A stretch of DNA of 64,000 bases from Hyaloperonospora brassicae (GCA_947650285.1 CANTFL010001238.1:62001-126000); one strand, 5' to 3'. Numbered from the stretch's first letter, positions 15,001 through 27,311 are shown. The notes: a model not told the origin generated them from the letters alone. Made by a program: numbers and translations.

Positions 15001-18000
15001 AATCCGAAAGGGATGATATAATTAGTTACATGTATTAATACACTACATACGCTCATCAACATATCATCTCGAGCTATTTATACACGAAAATGTGTATGCT
15101 CGTAGATATATGGCTAATATTTTAGACGATACCAACCCTAGGTTTGCTTTCCATTAGGAGCTTTTCTTACAATCGGTTAGAATTGTAATGACTTCCATGC
15201 ATTCGAGACGTCACAACATTCGATTCAATAATTATACTAATAGATATGACAAAAAATGAGAAAAAGATTGTTTATATACAACATGCGGTCAGACGCAGGA
15301 ATAAAAACGGACGACTAAGATGATGAAGCCTTCATATGAGAGCGATCATGACGCTAGGTGCATTAATATTAAAATGTAATTAATTTATAGGAACTTAACA
15401 TGTGGAGGCTCTATTTTAGTCGAACGTAGCGTATGTCTAGCGATATGTTTTAAAATCGACAACCTGAATCTATAGTTCGATCATCCATAATGATAACTAA
15501 ATGAGGTGTAAAGAACTAACAAGATGTTTAATTGTTTTGATCGTACCTCTCGCGAGCACAAGTCCATTTTGTGTATAAGAATTTGAGTCATGATCGCATT
15601 AATTCTAGGTCGATCTGCAACTACGTAAAGAATGTTTTGCACCCACACCTTTTTTTTGAATCCCTCAAAGTGGGATAGATGGCTTTTGAAATTAACTTAA
15701 TGTCTCGAAAAGCTCCGAATAATAGGCTGCTATGTTGAGCAGTCGATAACGAAGACAACATAACCAGTGGATGACCCTTAGATATACCAAATTATCTTTT
15801 TTCGAGATAACAAATTGAAGGAACTCTTTACATTAGCAATGCGATAGTATACCCTAATAAAGTTGATGTAAATTACATTGTACCCAATGTACATATATAT
15901 CGTGTTCAGCGTCGACATATCAAAAAATTTGTGTCACCATATAAATTTCAATAGATATATCGCCTCCTTCAAAATATTGAGTTTATATTGTACGTCCGGA
16001 ATCGATAAAAACTTATATAAAAAAGTCTTTAAAGCAAATATAGTCCTTTTACAAAATATATGTGCATTAGGTAATGGAGTACAGTTCGAGATTAAAGTGG
16101 ACTTCAAGAGTACCTTTGTCTCAATTGATACGCAAAAAAATGAAATACACGTGCTACGTCAATCGCAAGTATTACATATTATATAAATTTCGAATTTTTG
16201 ACACCTTCATACGAAAGTTCGCAACGAGATTTTATTTCATCGCAAAGATCACTCCTAAAATCGATTAATTAAATACGTAAAGAACAGATGTATTCATGCA
16301 TCATATTGTTAGGTCAATATGCAGGAAGGTCTACGACATTAAATTGATTGCATGGAACGCTTCATCATTTAACAGAAATTTCATGTTTTTTTGCTCTATT
16401 TTGTTAATATTTTGCGCATAACACCGAGACCCGATCCGTTTTTATTCAGTAACAGCTAGTTATACATATTTTTAGGTTATTTTAGGCCATGAGTATATCT
16501 AACACGGCCATTAGTCGATCATACACGGGTAAGAGTGAATAGTAAAGGTTCCTATATAGCCAAATCTGATGCAACTGGAGAAATGAAATGCTTCCTTTTT
16601 TAATCAACATTCACTAAACTCTAAATCACCTTGTATGTACAGTAGAGGTTAACAGCGCGTTGCTGGTCTAGCAAAAATTCAAATTTGGAGCCATATATAG
16701 TTAATTTCGAAAATCATTAGGACGAAACTGACATCTGATACAATCGATAACAGCACGATACATACTACTGTTGTCCCCTTATTTATCCGTTTAGCGATTT
16801 TGGCAACCGTATAGCTACAATTTATCGGTGGTTAGCATACCTTTTTCCCCCCGAACACTCGTCATTGATCAATTTGCTGATATGTGAAAACCAGATTAAC
16901 CAGCTTTATAAACATGTTATAGAAATGCGAAACAAATTGCAATGTTTAATATGATGCAAGACTAGTGTATGTACGAAATAATGATGTCCAAACGCCTTTA
17001 AATTAAAAAACGATTTACCGCAAGATCAGAATAAAAATGCTTTTTTATTTGCAATATAAAATGGAGATATTTGTCGAGGGTTGTATACGATAAGGCCGAA
17101 TTGATATGTTTAATGATATTACATATGCATTTATGTTTCATCTTATTTAGCATCATATCATTTCCGGAAGATTAATCGCTAAACATTACGAATATTTTCG
17201 TTCAAATAATAAAGTGAGCTGACTCTTATATGTAGTATACCTGTGATAAAGTCATTTTAAAGTTCAGCTACGTTGCAGTTAACCTATTCAACGATCTATG
17301 TGCCCTGCTAATTTGGCAATGTGTTGATGTATACTATTCGTCTTCGTCGTGATACATAATGGTGAGAAATCGTCGTAGAGATAGCGCGTATAGCATACTG
17401 TTTTAGACTTTCAAAATACGAATCAACGCTAATTGATAGAAGCATAAGCAAAAAATACCATTCATTGTTGTATGATGATATTATGCCAATTAGATGGCAG
17501 AATTGTCGAGTGGCATGCAGCCCTATGCTATGACTTTGCATACCAAGACCTCCATCATGTTCGATACAAACATATTTTGATTTTGAAGTAGGATAAACAA
17601 TCTGTTGAAATTAAGAGATATTGCTATGCAATGTGCAACTTGTTTTAAGATTTTTAATCGACTTGAAAGACTTGACTCGTATTCGGGATTCGATTGCCCG
17701 CCTCTATCTTATTTATATTGATGCTTACTAACTTTTTACAATGCTGGACAGTCCAATCTATTTTCAGGATTAATCATCACCATTTTTTACGTCTGCATTA
17801 AGCAAACTGTATGTTCGGCTTGTTTAAAGATGAACAACGAGAAGATGTCAAATGCATGGTAAATAAAACTAGCGGTGATCCTGAGACAGATTTTCGACTA
17901 AAAAGAAGCATATACAGCTACAAGATATAGATTAACCGGTTTAAGTTACTTATTATTAACGGATTTTCCGCTCGTGACGTACATTGTATATGTGATAATA

Positions 18001-18320
18001 TTAAGTGCTGAATATGATTATATAATACTGTCTGGTATGAAGAAGTCGTTTCGTTTGGGATGTTAGTTCGCCTATATTTTCTGGATATTAGAAAATGAGA
18101 TGGTAAATGCGGTGAGCATATAAGCTATCAATACAATATTAAATGATTTATCCACCCTAACATTCCATTTTGATATTACTCTCGTGTCATCGACGATATA
18201 ATCGCGAACGTCTCGTGTTCTTTCGGCGTATCAGTACACTACAAAGTATGAGTGTACAATATACCCTCTGAATTTAATAAACAGGCGATGCTAACCGTAC
18301 AATATATAACATAATACGAA
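1..18320. other. AT-rich gene-free block
   Basis: I see no supportable gene here. Open frames on either strand are short (about 100 codons at most), overlap in several frames, lack recognisable motifs and use codons without the C/G-ending bias of the real genes further right. No LTR ends, tRNA-like cloverleaf or tandem array stood out. The composition is strongly AT-rich throughout, with a few patches of higher GC (about 6.6-7.3 kb) that may be decayed transposon or gene sequence. Long gene-sparse AT-rich tracts are known in several oomycete genomes. Spliced genes with very small exons cannot be excluded by eye. Confidence 0.6.
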
Positions 18321-18327
18321 GCCCTTA

Positions 18328-18606
18328 TTAACGACCCCGGTGACCGAGTGGACAAGCATTGGCAACATACTGGGAGGTATGTCGATCGATAAACGCGAGG
18401 GGCGGTACAATTGCACATCGCCGGAGAGTAAAAACAAAGCTGGAAATATTTGGTCCTTCGCGTATCCGAATATACCTCAATTTTTTTCTCTCTACATTAG
18501 ATTCTTGTGCGCCGTTTTTGTTGTCCATCGAAGACTCAACGGTCTCGTCAGCATCACATGCTAACGTCCGCTTGCTTTCCCTTATCGTCGACAAGACGAT
18601 TGGCAT
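18328..18606 (-). pseudogene. Possible coding relic in the AT-rich block
   Basis: A 92-codon ATG-initiated frame lies in a local patch of higher GC inside the AT-rich block. Its middle part is rich in charged and polar residues (the segment DADETVESSMDNKNGAQE is typical) and its codons look more coding-like than the surrounding sequence. I recognise no domain, signal peptide or transposase motif. It stands alone, with no identifiable neighbouring exon. It may be a fragment of a decayed gene or mobile element, or a chance frame; the plus strand also has overlapping frames of similar length. Confidence 0.2.
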
Positions 18607-19605
18607 GTAAATTGACAGAATATACGACGGCGGGTGATCAAACTAGTACTTAAAGTTTTAGATGATAGAGCGTTATTCTTGCGGTACAAAAATTGTAATA
18701 TTCTGAATGTATCGGTAAATACACAAAAGCTGATGGAATACTGGATAACTTTAGTACGAATATGTAACTTTAATATTGGCGTAATTCAATAGCTAGTAAA
18801 CGTCGGCTGCTCGCACTACCGTGTATAGGACAACGCTTCGTTACTGGAATCTCCCAAAGAAATAAGACACTTGGCTCATGAACATGCGATGCCCTCATTT
18901 CGGGCGTGTCTAGTTGACTACGCTATCTCGCAAAAAAACACATGAAGATTCGCGCACGTGTTTAAGTAGCGCTATCTAGTTAAGTGCCTCATAATGTTAT
19001 AGCAACACCTAAAAGCACATCTTTTAGATATCCTCTCCCGCCATTATGATCGCGATCATCAAAAATCTCCGTCTTCGAATAGATTGCTGATTGTCCAGAA
19101 AATATAGGCATAAAGTGCACCTACTGTTCGATCCAGATGGCGAAAGTAGATGTTAATGTAATAGAGAGGACATATATACAAGAAAAAGACGGCTTCTGTA
19201 CCAGGTCAAGATATAGTTCAATTCGGAACGCGCATATATGCATGTAATGGTGTCTGATCTGTTCGTCCTGTCGCACGTTTGTGCACATACGCACGAAATA
19301 TAAAGCAATATAAGTTAATCTTCCATAGGATGTTTCTACTCCATTGTATGAGGCGCTACACATAATTTGCTACCGAGCGTTAACAAACGTTTATTTATGT
19401 ATCGCTGCCTACCACATAAGGCGTCAGTGTCAATGCTGATCTTACTATCGTAAGACTATGACGCTATTCATTTCAAGCTTGGCGTTGCTCTTCGTTTGTG
19501 ACGCTCTCGCTAACGCAAATGTCGCGCTATAAATAGCTGCGCGCACTACGGAGTCCAATTAATGTCTCGCGAGACGCCGGAACAATATGTCGGTGGTGCA
19601 AAGTG
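18607..19605. other. Intergenic sequence left of the first retroelement
   Basis: Nothing supportable as a gene. GC content rises towards the retroelement boundary. The minus-strand frame at 19121-19363 has no recognisable features. Confidence 0.4.
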
Positions 19606-19610
19606 CTTTG
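19606..19610. repeat. Target-site duplication, left copy (CTTTG)
   Basis: The five bases CTTTG directly precede the left LTR. The same five bases directly follow the right LTR at 27312-27316. A 5-bp duplication is typical of Ty3/gypsy integration and fixes both element boundaries. Confidence 0.85.
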
Positions 19611-20144
19611 TGTAGCGGAGCTACACATCTCCTTAAGTCAGAGGAAGACTTTAAAGCGCTCAATGAGCAACTTTGGTTATACAAACCCGACTCATAGAGT
19701 CAACAGCTCAGAGAGCTAAGGTTTGGTTCAAAGAACCCGACTCAAAGATTCAACAAGCTCAGAAAGATTACGGTCCCTGTTCCAGGGAGACCAAACGATT
19801 CGAAGAGTCAAACGCGCAGAGTGGACAAGGAGTAGCTGCCTTAACAAGGCGTTGCTACCTCCTTAACGATCACAAAACGCCTCCAAGAGGCACATGTCTA
19901 TCGGATCAAAATGGGAACTGAACTTTATTTCTTCTTTCACCTAAAAGAACGCCTTAGCACAAAGTAATTAAACTACTCACTAATGTCCTAAATAAACCTC
20001 TCAAAAGATCTTGTAATCAATGGTTGACAGACATCAGTCTTCAACGATTGATACTTGTGTTTTAATATTACTTCAAAAGGTATCCCATCCCTTGTGTGCA
20101 CCACACCTATTGTCGACTACCAGTCGACGTGTAACCCCGTTACA
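19611..20144 (-). repeat. 3' LTR of element 1
   Basis: A 534-bp terminal repeat. In plus orientation it starts TGTAGCGGAGCTACA, itself a near-perfect palindrome, and ends CCCCGTTACA, so the minus-strand reading starts TGTAACGGGG and ends CTACA, the canonical TG...CA form. The copy at 26779-27311 matches along the full length with about 20 substitutions and small indels. The last 15 bases form a short inverted repeat, TGTAAC-CCC-GTTACA. Confidence 0.92.
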
Positions 20145-20153
20145 CCCTCCCCC
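20145..20153 (-). other. Polypurine tract of element 1
   Basis: On the minus strand a purine run, GGGGGAGGG, directly abuts the 3' LTR. This is the position expected for the plus-strand DNA synthesis primer of an LTR retroelement. Confidence 0.7.
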
Positions 20154-20255
20154 ATTAGACTGACGTACCTACACAGCGTAAAGCAAAGTCTTTATTGAAG
20201 AGGATGGTGCGCGTTCGCTTCAACCTTAACGGTTAAAGAAACACAAAACACCATA

Positions 20256-21557
20256 GTGTCGCCACCCCATGAGTCCTCGACTCCGTCTTTTTTCCTCGGC
20301 ATTGATGTGAAAGTGGATTATGGTAGCGATACCGATATCCATGGTGAAGAGAGGACAATGTCCGACTCACCAGTGCAAAAGGCACCGCCATATATTGCAA
20401 CAAACCCATTTGCTGAGCGTGGCGAAGCCAACGCGCCATCGGCACCGCATCAAACACCTATCGTGGGGCGATGCCATCATCACTAATCCGCTCGATGAGC
20501 AACAACAGTTGGCTATCCAACGAGACGAGAGCGCTCAGCGCCGTAAGCAGCTTGCTGCAACCCTTGAGGGTCGTCGTGGCTATCTGTTCACACCACTCAA
20601 TGTGGAAGAGCGTCTACGCCAAACGACAGGTCGTTCTTTGGAAACGTGGGCCATTGGCGCTGATCCTACATCTTCTGATGAGGTGGCGAGTCGACAGGCA
20701 CTTCGTGAGAGGTACCTGCAACCTCACTTGACGACTCAAAGTCAATACCAGTTGCAACTTGACACGCAAGCACGGGGTGCATTGATTCCACCGATAAAGG
20801 GTATACTCATCCTTATATTCGCAGGCAAATCTCAGGAGGAAGAAGACAACTCTTTTGTTCGCTGAATGCATCGGAAACGACAACTCAGCAGCGTGTTAGA
20901 TCTCAGATCAAATGCCGACGTGGCAGACGTTCTTCTAGAACAAAAGCTTCAGTATGATTACGCCAAGCTTAAGGCCAGAGGCCAGTTGCGAACTCGCACA
21001 CGCTATGCTCCGGCTGTGACGGCTGATGTGGGTGTTGGTCAAGCGGTGCCCTACTACCCACCTGCCTCCACCACTATTGTAGAGAAGCGCTCCCGATCGA
21101 GGGATGACTTATGCCACGATGTTTAAAAACATCAACGGCGTATGGGCAATCCTGCCGAAGAGGTATCTCAAACTCCCACGGGTTTTCCGACTCCAAATAC
21201 TCTCGCGACTTGACCAGATACCGATATTGACCCTGACGACGACGTCGTTTCAAGAGTCACTTCCCATGGAACTGGCAGTTCCCTTGCTCATCGAGCAGCG
21301 TCGGAGGTGGTTGGTATACCGAAGCAATGGGGAATGAGAAGGTCTTTCTCGAGTTGAGTGGTCTCCGTGAGACATTGGGTCAGATCCAGAGTGCGTTTGA
21401 CGCGATGCGAGCCCGTGTCCAGGCGATGGAGTCGGGCCAAGGACGGTTGGAAGCTCAGCTTGACCTCCTGATACGGTTTCAGAAACCGATAGCAAACCCA
21501 ACCTATGCGGCGCAAGCGCCTCCAATTTCACGTAAGACGGATCCCGATAAGGCTTGA
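20256..21557 (+). pseudogene. Antisense accessory ORF of element 1 (frameshifted)
   Basis: Between integrase and the 3' LTR the plus strand, opposite to gag-pol, carries coding-like sequence in consecutive segments: 20256-20486 in one frame, 20465-20865 and 20866-21126 in a second, and 21327-21557 back in the first. The middle part is rich in Gln, Arg and Leu (RDESAQRRKQLAATLEGRR). The last segment has a regular hydrophobic spacing suggesting a coiled coil (LRETLGQIQSAFDAMRARVQ). The end runs tail-to-tail into the antisense integrase C-terminus. No catalytic motif is visible. Position, polarity and coiled-coil-like end match the longer frame in element 2 at 51689-53287, so I interpret it as a decayed member of the same accessory gene. 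I cannot assign a function. Confidence 0.5.
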
Positions 21558-22648
21558 TCAATCCGACGTAGAACTTAGGGTGTGTGCGAAATTTGAGCGG
21601 ATAATTGAGCGTATACGCAAGTCCCTTCTTAGCGACGACCGTGAATCGTCCAATGAAGCGCGGACGCAACTTTGTCTTGAATACAGCGGACAATGCAATT
21701 ACAGGTAAGGTTTTAGCATTGTGTAGAACTTAATATACAACCTCATAAGGTTCAATAAAATCTCTGCCTTTAACACAAGCTTGTTCCTTCTGCTTGTCTT
21801 GGCTATCAGCGAGTACGTCACACACATGTCATAAGACATTTAATCGCGTTGCGAGAAACTCGCTTACCTTTTTGTAAAGAGTATCTGGGCTGATATCAGA
21901 CAGCCGATCGGCAACTCCTCCCCCACAATGCCCTGAACCATGTAGTGGCAGCGTTCATGGAACGCGATGGCGTGTAAAACATTCACATAGAACGGTGTGT
22001 AGCCGGTGGAGGCATGCACGGCGTTATTCAACGCGAAATTAAAGACAAAAAGCATAGATTACAACGCTTAGGTGTTATAGCGCAAATATAGCGCAAGATG
22101 TCACTAATACCGCGTTTCACTCGCTAGGTTTGGCCATCTGTCTGCGGATATTCTGATGCGGACATGTACAAACGCGTGCCGAGCACCTTTAAGACGGACT
22201 TCCAAACTTCATAGTGAAGCGAGGATCTCTATTAAAGTTAATTGACAACGGCAAACCATGTTGTCGGAACACTCGATCAATAAACAGCGTAGCTGTACCC
22301 TTGACACTGATAAAATCCTGCAGCGCCGCTATCTGAGCCATCGCGCTCAAACGGTCAACAAAGACTCAATATTTGCTGACATGCGCATCTTTTGGTAAAT
22401 CGAACATAAAGTCCATGCTAATGTACTCCTAACATACCGAGAGTATATGTAGACTAGCCAGCGGCGCAGTCGCATGCGCTGAGGGCTTTACCCGTTGACA
22501 CGATTCTCACGTACGCGCATATGTGCTCATTTATTTTATAGTTTGGACCACCGATAATATTGGCTAAATTAGCTATATGTCTTCTCACGACCGGGGGATG
22601 ACCACTCAACGCAGTATCATGTGCCTCATAGAGGATCCGATTCTTCAA
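21250..22648 (-). pseudogene. Integrase region of element 1
   Basis: Remnants of a gypsy integrase read on the minus strand. At 22648-22454 is a degenerate zinc-binding N-terminal (HHCC) domain around LYEAHDTALSGHP. The core follows at about 22440-22150, with RDPRF and surrounding core residues still readable but scattered over frames. The conserved segment NNAVHASTGYTPFYVN lies at 22055-21864. The C-terminal barrel-like segment LRPRFIGRFTVVAKKG and THPKFYVGLIKPYRDP is at 21693-21550. The last frame stays open to 21250, which makes it overlap the plus-strand accessory frame. Several frameshifts and stops make it non-functional. Confidence 0.75.
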
Positions 22649-22699
22649 CTCCTCATCATGAGGGGCAACGATGCGAGGGGTATCAACAACATCCGTGCT

Positions 22700-23372
22700 C
22701 TAGCACAACAGGCCCTGATCGATGAAATATCGATGTGGCCTCGCACGTAATCGTGCCGACAATTTAATGTCTGAGTCTTTGAAATTGTCGCTCCCTAGAG
22801 CACGTAGCAGAGCTACACAGTGTTCGTCCTTGTCATATGCCGTACGGATTAGGTCAGTGACCGACGAAGACAGAGTCGTAACATGAGCAAGCTCATAGTC
22901 AGGCCTGCGTGACAACGCATCAGCCAAAGCATTCTGCTTGCCCGGCTTAAACTTCACCTCGAAGTTGTACGCGGCGAAGAAGGAAAGCCAACGAGCAATT
23001 CTCTGAGAGAGGTAAGGCGACTGGGTCGCAGTGCTTAGTGACGCATGATCTGTATAGAGAACAAACGGCTTAAAGCCAAGATGATAATTTTCGAATTTGA
23101 CGAGATCATACTTCATTGCAAGTGGCTCTTTTTTATAAACATGATATTTTATTTTCTGTAGCCATCAGCAGTAGAAATTTAAACGCAATGACACGTTTCC
23201 GTCCATCAGAATCTGTCTGTAATTGAGCGCTGCCTATGGCAAAGTCAGATGCGTCAAAGACGACACTGAAAGATCGATCAGGATCAGGAAAAGCCAAGAT
23301 TGGCGCATGAAGGAGACTCTCCTTTACATCTTGAAAAGCATCAGGCTCGGTGCTAGTCCAGCACCATTCCAC
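22700..23372 (-). pseudogene. RNase H region of element 1
   Basis: Two minus-strand frames (23372-23133 and 23116-22700) carry the Ty3/gypsy RNase H: the first catalytic region VVFDASDFAIGSA, then FVLYTDHASLSTA, LSQRIARWLSFFAAYNFEV and the terminal ADALSRRPDYE box. The break between the two frames falls near 23120-23130, where sequence is lost or shifted. RNase H would normally remove the RNA strand during reverse transcription. It directly follows RT, as expected. Confidence 0.8.
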
Positions 23373-23392
23373 ATAATTTTAAGGAGATTGTA

Positions 23393-24717
23393 TTATGGAC
23401 GAGCCATGTCAACGTAAATCGCACTGTAATTGTATAAGTAATTGGAAAGTCCAAGCCACTTACGTAAGTTTTTTTTATTCTTTGGAACCGGCCTATCAAC
23501 CATGGCTTTATCCTTAGCGAGATACGATCTAAGGCCTAGCTTACCAATAAAGCACCCTAATAAGGAAATCTCTTTTGCACCAAATATGCACTTAGACGCA
23601 TTGGCGTACAACTTATTCGTGCGCATGCACTCGAGCACCGCTTGCAAATGGTCAATGTGATTGTCCACATCCTACCGACCGTTCATAGCACGACTATGAA
23701 CAAAGATGTCATCAAAGTATGTCTGTGAATAACCTCGGTGAGGCCGAAATAGTTGCGTCACAAGACGATTGAACGTAGCTGGAGCGTTCGACAATCCATG
23801 TCGCATAACAAGCCACTCCTATAGCATACCGCTTGGAGTGCTGACCGCTGTCAGCAAAATATTGATTTCTCGCATGAGCAACTGGTAATAACATTGACCA
23901 AGTCGAGCGCACTATACGTTGTACATCCCACCATATTGTTCTGAAGAACATCCTTCCTCGTAATTGTTGTCTGAGCCGGGATGGTGTCCGCATTTAGATT
24001 ATTGTAAGCACGAACAATGCGCCACTTCCCATTGGGCTTTATGACACAGAAGGTCGGTGTTGAATGGGGAAATTTGCTCTCACGTACCATTCCTGCCGCG
24101 TGCTTTGCACGAAAGAAGTCGTCTATGACGTCACAATGGTCCTTTGGTAAAGGCCACTGCCGTGTTACGCAGTATTTACTTCTAGCAACCAAGTCAATTT
24201 CATGACGTACACCTCTATCGGGAGGCAAGACGGACGGTGGGTTGTGACACACCACGTCCTTAAATTCCTTCACCAAAGAATAGAAAGGATCAAGAGGATC
24301 CTTAAGGATCGAAGATCCACTACGCGCATCCAATGCTGCCTTTGTGTCCTCAAGGACAGACTCGTCCAATAGCGAGGATGAATTCAACTCAATATCCGGT
24401 CGAATGACCACTAACTCGGATAATTCTCCGGCCTGCAAGGATTGACTAAATTCGCCGCCATAAATTTCGTCTAGTTCAAAGAGATTATCCAAAGATGGAA
24501 GAGTCTCAAGGCTAGTGTTGCAATCAAGATGTCTAGTCAATTCATTGACAAGTGTATATAGTGTATCATTACTTTCATAGCTTCGTGACGTTCTAGACGT
24601 TGGTCTCTTAACAGTTGCCACCCGACGCTGAGATTGTTTCCTCAAAGAAAACTTACGCCTCCTAGAGGCCGAGACAGCAGGGTTTATGTGGTTGCTATTT
24701 ATCTTAGCACGCTCCAT
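23393..24717 (-). pseudogene. Reverse transcriptase region of element 1
   Basis: The 24717-23851 frame begins with a charged linker (about residues 1-120) and then the RT fingers: RQWPLPKDHCDVIDDFFR, then FCVIKPNGKWRIVRAYN, then PAQTTITRKDVLQ. The palm continues in another frame, with RHGLSNAPATFNR and the catalytic YFDD box at 23708-23719, followed by FVHSRAMNGR and a stop. The thumb and connection (KCIFGAKEISLLGCFIGKLG) lie in the 23668-23393 frame. At least three frame changes and a stop separate the parts. The protein would copy the element RNA into cDNA if it were intact. Confidence 0.82.
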
Positions 24718-24732
24718 ACTAGATCTCTTGTC

Positions 24733-25601
24733 TTAAACGACATCTGGTGAAGTGTCACGTATCTCGAATACTTCACCCAGTGGATTTACACGTGCCACTT
24801 CACGTACAGCATCCGGGCCTAGCCCTGAACACTCTAGCTTTTCGCCAGTAATGTACTTACAGACATATTGTAAGGTGCCACCTCGGCCGCCCTCAATCAG
24901 TGAAATATCACGTGCCACCCCACTCACGTCAGAGGAAGTACATTCTTGATGTCTCGGCCTAGGCCAACCATGCCTGCAGCATGCAGTGACTCATTATAAC
25001 AACGAGTATCAATCAACGGAGTACAACCCTCCTCACATACGTGAAAGAAATCCGCTCAATATGGATGCCATTGACATTGGAGTAAATTAACTCGGACATA
25101 CCAATGTCCAGCGCTTTGACCTTTTCCGTCAATGGCTCGCGCCAATAGCGCTTTTGTTGCCTAGCAAAGGTGGGTTCATGACTCTCCAAAGCTTCGCTCG
25201 AAACATTGCGCGTGGCACTCAAGGTCTTAGACCTCCAATCAATCCTTGGCTCATGGCGTTCAAGCCAAGCCATACCTAGGATTAGATCATATCTCAAATC
25301 CAAGTCAAGGTACGAGACAGCGTTCTGTGCTACCAAAGTCCAAAAACTTCACGCCCAAGTTCAACGGAACTTTAGGCACAGTTACGCGACTACCTGTCGC
25401 TAACCGATCAGTGATGGAATCACCGTCGTGCGCTTTGAGCGTCTCAGCATATTGCTGACTCCCCTCAAGGGAACGCCGTGGAGCATAGTTGCATGACGCC
25501 CCAGAATCGATTAATATCGACCAGTGCTTCTCAAAGCCTTTACCTATCGCCTCGGCGACTAACAAGCCAGGCTTGTATCCACTCTCTGTGCTTGCTGGCA
25601 C
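24733..25601 (-). pseudogene. Aspartic protease and linker of element 1
   Basis: The 25601-25305 frame has the retropepsin active-site box ILIDSGASCNY and downstream RLATGSRVTVPKVPLNL. The adjoining frame 25336-25013 has LRYDLILGMAWLERHEPRID, the second conserved protease-end motif of gypsy elements (VILGM.WL). The region down to 24733 is a linker without recognised motifs. The active-site D-S-G is intact, but the domain is split over two frames, so it is not expected to be made as one polyprotein. Confidence 0.75.
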
Positions 25602-25799
25602 GGAGCTCTGTAGGGCTAAGCCCTGTGTTGCTCTACCTTGTAGAGAAGTGATAGAACTCAGTTCTACCGCATTAGGGCGCCCCGCACCTACTGGGTGTCG
25701 ACGCTTCCCCGTGACATACCAGACTTTTGGTAGGGCCGGGCTTTCGATTCATAGAAGTCGATTGTTGCTTACGCAGAGGAAAAGTTGGACGCAAGTGTT

Positions 25800-26719
25800 T
25801 AGTGCTTACGCACATATAACAACGTCTCACTCCCTGTTGTTGCTTCGCGACTTGAAGCTCAGCTTCGCCTTCTTCGATAGCATGTCTGAGATCGATCTGT
25901 TCAGGCTTACAGTAAGCCGAAATACTTGCTGAGGCTGCCCTCGCAAAGCTTGGGTTGTATCCATTCTAACCAAGTCTGGTTGACTTGAAGTTGTACTCAG
26001 CATTTTGAGCGATATAAATAGCCTCCTCAAAATTAGAGGGGTGGACTTGAAACACCTCGGTCCTGGCAACGCCCTTATGAAGACCTTTCATGGAGACAGT
26101 CACACAGACTATCTAAGGGAAAGAGTCAGACTGCATAGCAGCCGTAAGAGTTCTTAACTCTTGGACAATGCCCGTTAATCCATTCTTACCCTGACGGGTA
26201 GGCAAGAAGCGTGAGCGCACACGATAGGCCAAGTTAGGCGGCGAGAAAACACGTGATAGGTCTAACTTGGGCGAATTCCATGTGGGAAACGCCAAGTCGA
26301 CCGACGTGCGTACGTCAGAGCCCACTCTTTAGCTCTCCCATCGAGCTTGGAGGTGGCCAGCGAGACGCGCTGGTACTCCAGTGAGATATGGCCAGATCTC
26401 ATGGCCATCTCAATCTCACGGATACAGAGGATCCGATTTCTATTCTTTTTTCCGGAGTAATGTTTAACGTCCACTCGAAGAGGACGAGACCTGGACTCTT
26501 CTGGTGGCATTGCCACGTAATGTGTTGGCACAGCCGACGCTACTTGGTTTTGAACCTGCCCTAAAAGGTTTGTTTAATACTACATGAAGGTCTTGACTCG
26601 TGCATTAAGCACATCGGGACCTTGTGCAGCTAGAAACTCCACATATTCTGGGCCTACGGCCGCGGTCATTTTTTAAGAGCTGTCTTTTGGGCCTCAGAGA
26701 GGAGTGTGGATTGCTCCAT
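25800..26719 (-). pseudogene. gag region of element 1
   Basis: The likely gag start is an ATG at 26719 (MEQSTLLSEAQKTALKK) that soon meets a stop and frameshift. The capsid-like part is recognisable at 26531-26262 (VREIEMAM-type core, here CIREIEMAMRSG, then [11 protein letters not shown]) and continues in other frames to about 25820. There a weak remnant of a CCHC zinc knuckle (CYMC) is seen just before the protease. Gag would form the virus-like particle. Multiple stops make this copy defective. Confidence 0.65.
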
Positions 26720-26778
26720 CCTCACAAAGGATCAGTCGTTATCGACTTGGGCGTAGATTGACTACTAGTGCTACTTAG

Positions 26779-27311
26779 TGTAGCGGAGCTTCACAGCTCC
26801 TTAAGTCAGAGGAAGACTTTAACGCTCAATGAGCAACTTTGGTTCTACAAACCCGACTCATAGAGTCAACAGCTCAGAGAGCTAAGGTTTGGTTCAAAGA
26901 ACCCGACTCAAAGATTCAACAAGCTCAGAAAGATTACGGTCCCTGTTCCAGGGGGACTAAACGATTCAAATAATCAAACGCACAGATTGCACAAGGAGTA
27001 GCTGCCTTAACAAGGCGTTGCTACCTCCTTAACGATCACAAGACGCCTCAAAGAGGCACATGTCTATCGGATCAAAATGGGAACTGAACTTTATTTCTTC
27101 TTTTAACCTAAAAGAACGCCTTAGCACAAAGTAATTAAACTACTCACTAATGTCCTAAATAAACCTCTCAAAAGATCTTGTAATCAATGGTTGACAGACA
27201 TCAGTCTTCAACGATTGATACTTGTGTTTTAATATTACTTCAAAAGGTATCCCATCCCTTGTGTGCACCACACCTATTGTCGACTACCAGTCGACGTGTA
27301 ACCCCGTTGTA
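26779..27311 (-). repeat. 5' LTR of element 1
   Basis: A 533-bp terminal repeat matching 19611-20144. As the 5' LTR of a minus-strand element it should hold the promoter. Its outer end has mutated (GTTGTA in place of GTTACA), which loses the perfect TG...CA terminus. Inward of the LTR on the minus strand, the expected primer-binding site is degenerate (TAAGTAGCAC, compared with TGGTAGCAC in element 2). Confidence 0.92.

Larger units (their letters stand above)
19611..27311 (-). mobile_element. Ty3/gypsy LTR retrotransposon, element 1 (decayed)
   Basis: A complete but non-functional gypsy element of about 7.7 kb read on the minus strand. Order from the 5' LTR on the right: gag, aspartic protease, reverse transcriptase, RNase H, integrase, 3' LTR. 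The protease-RT-RNase H-integrase order is diagnostic of Ty3/gypsy (Metaviridae-like) rather than copia elements. Both LTRs and a perfect 5-bp target duplication are present, so this is a single insertion. All internal domains are spread over several frames with stops and small indels. The LTR pair differs at only about 20 positions of 534 by eye. The integrase end overlaps a plus-strand accessory frame. The element could have been mobilised by machinery from a related intact copy. Confidence 0.92.

Noticed and set aside
15878..16186. 102-codon plus-strand frame in the AT-rich block
   Set aside because: Ile/Lys/Tyr-rich product expected from AT-rich noncoding DNA; no motif and no neighbouring exons.
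25489..25932. 147-codon plus-strand frame
   Set aside because: Antisense to the protease and gag end of element 1; no protein-like features.
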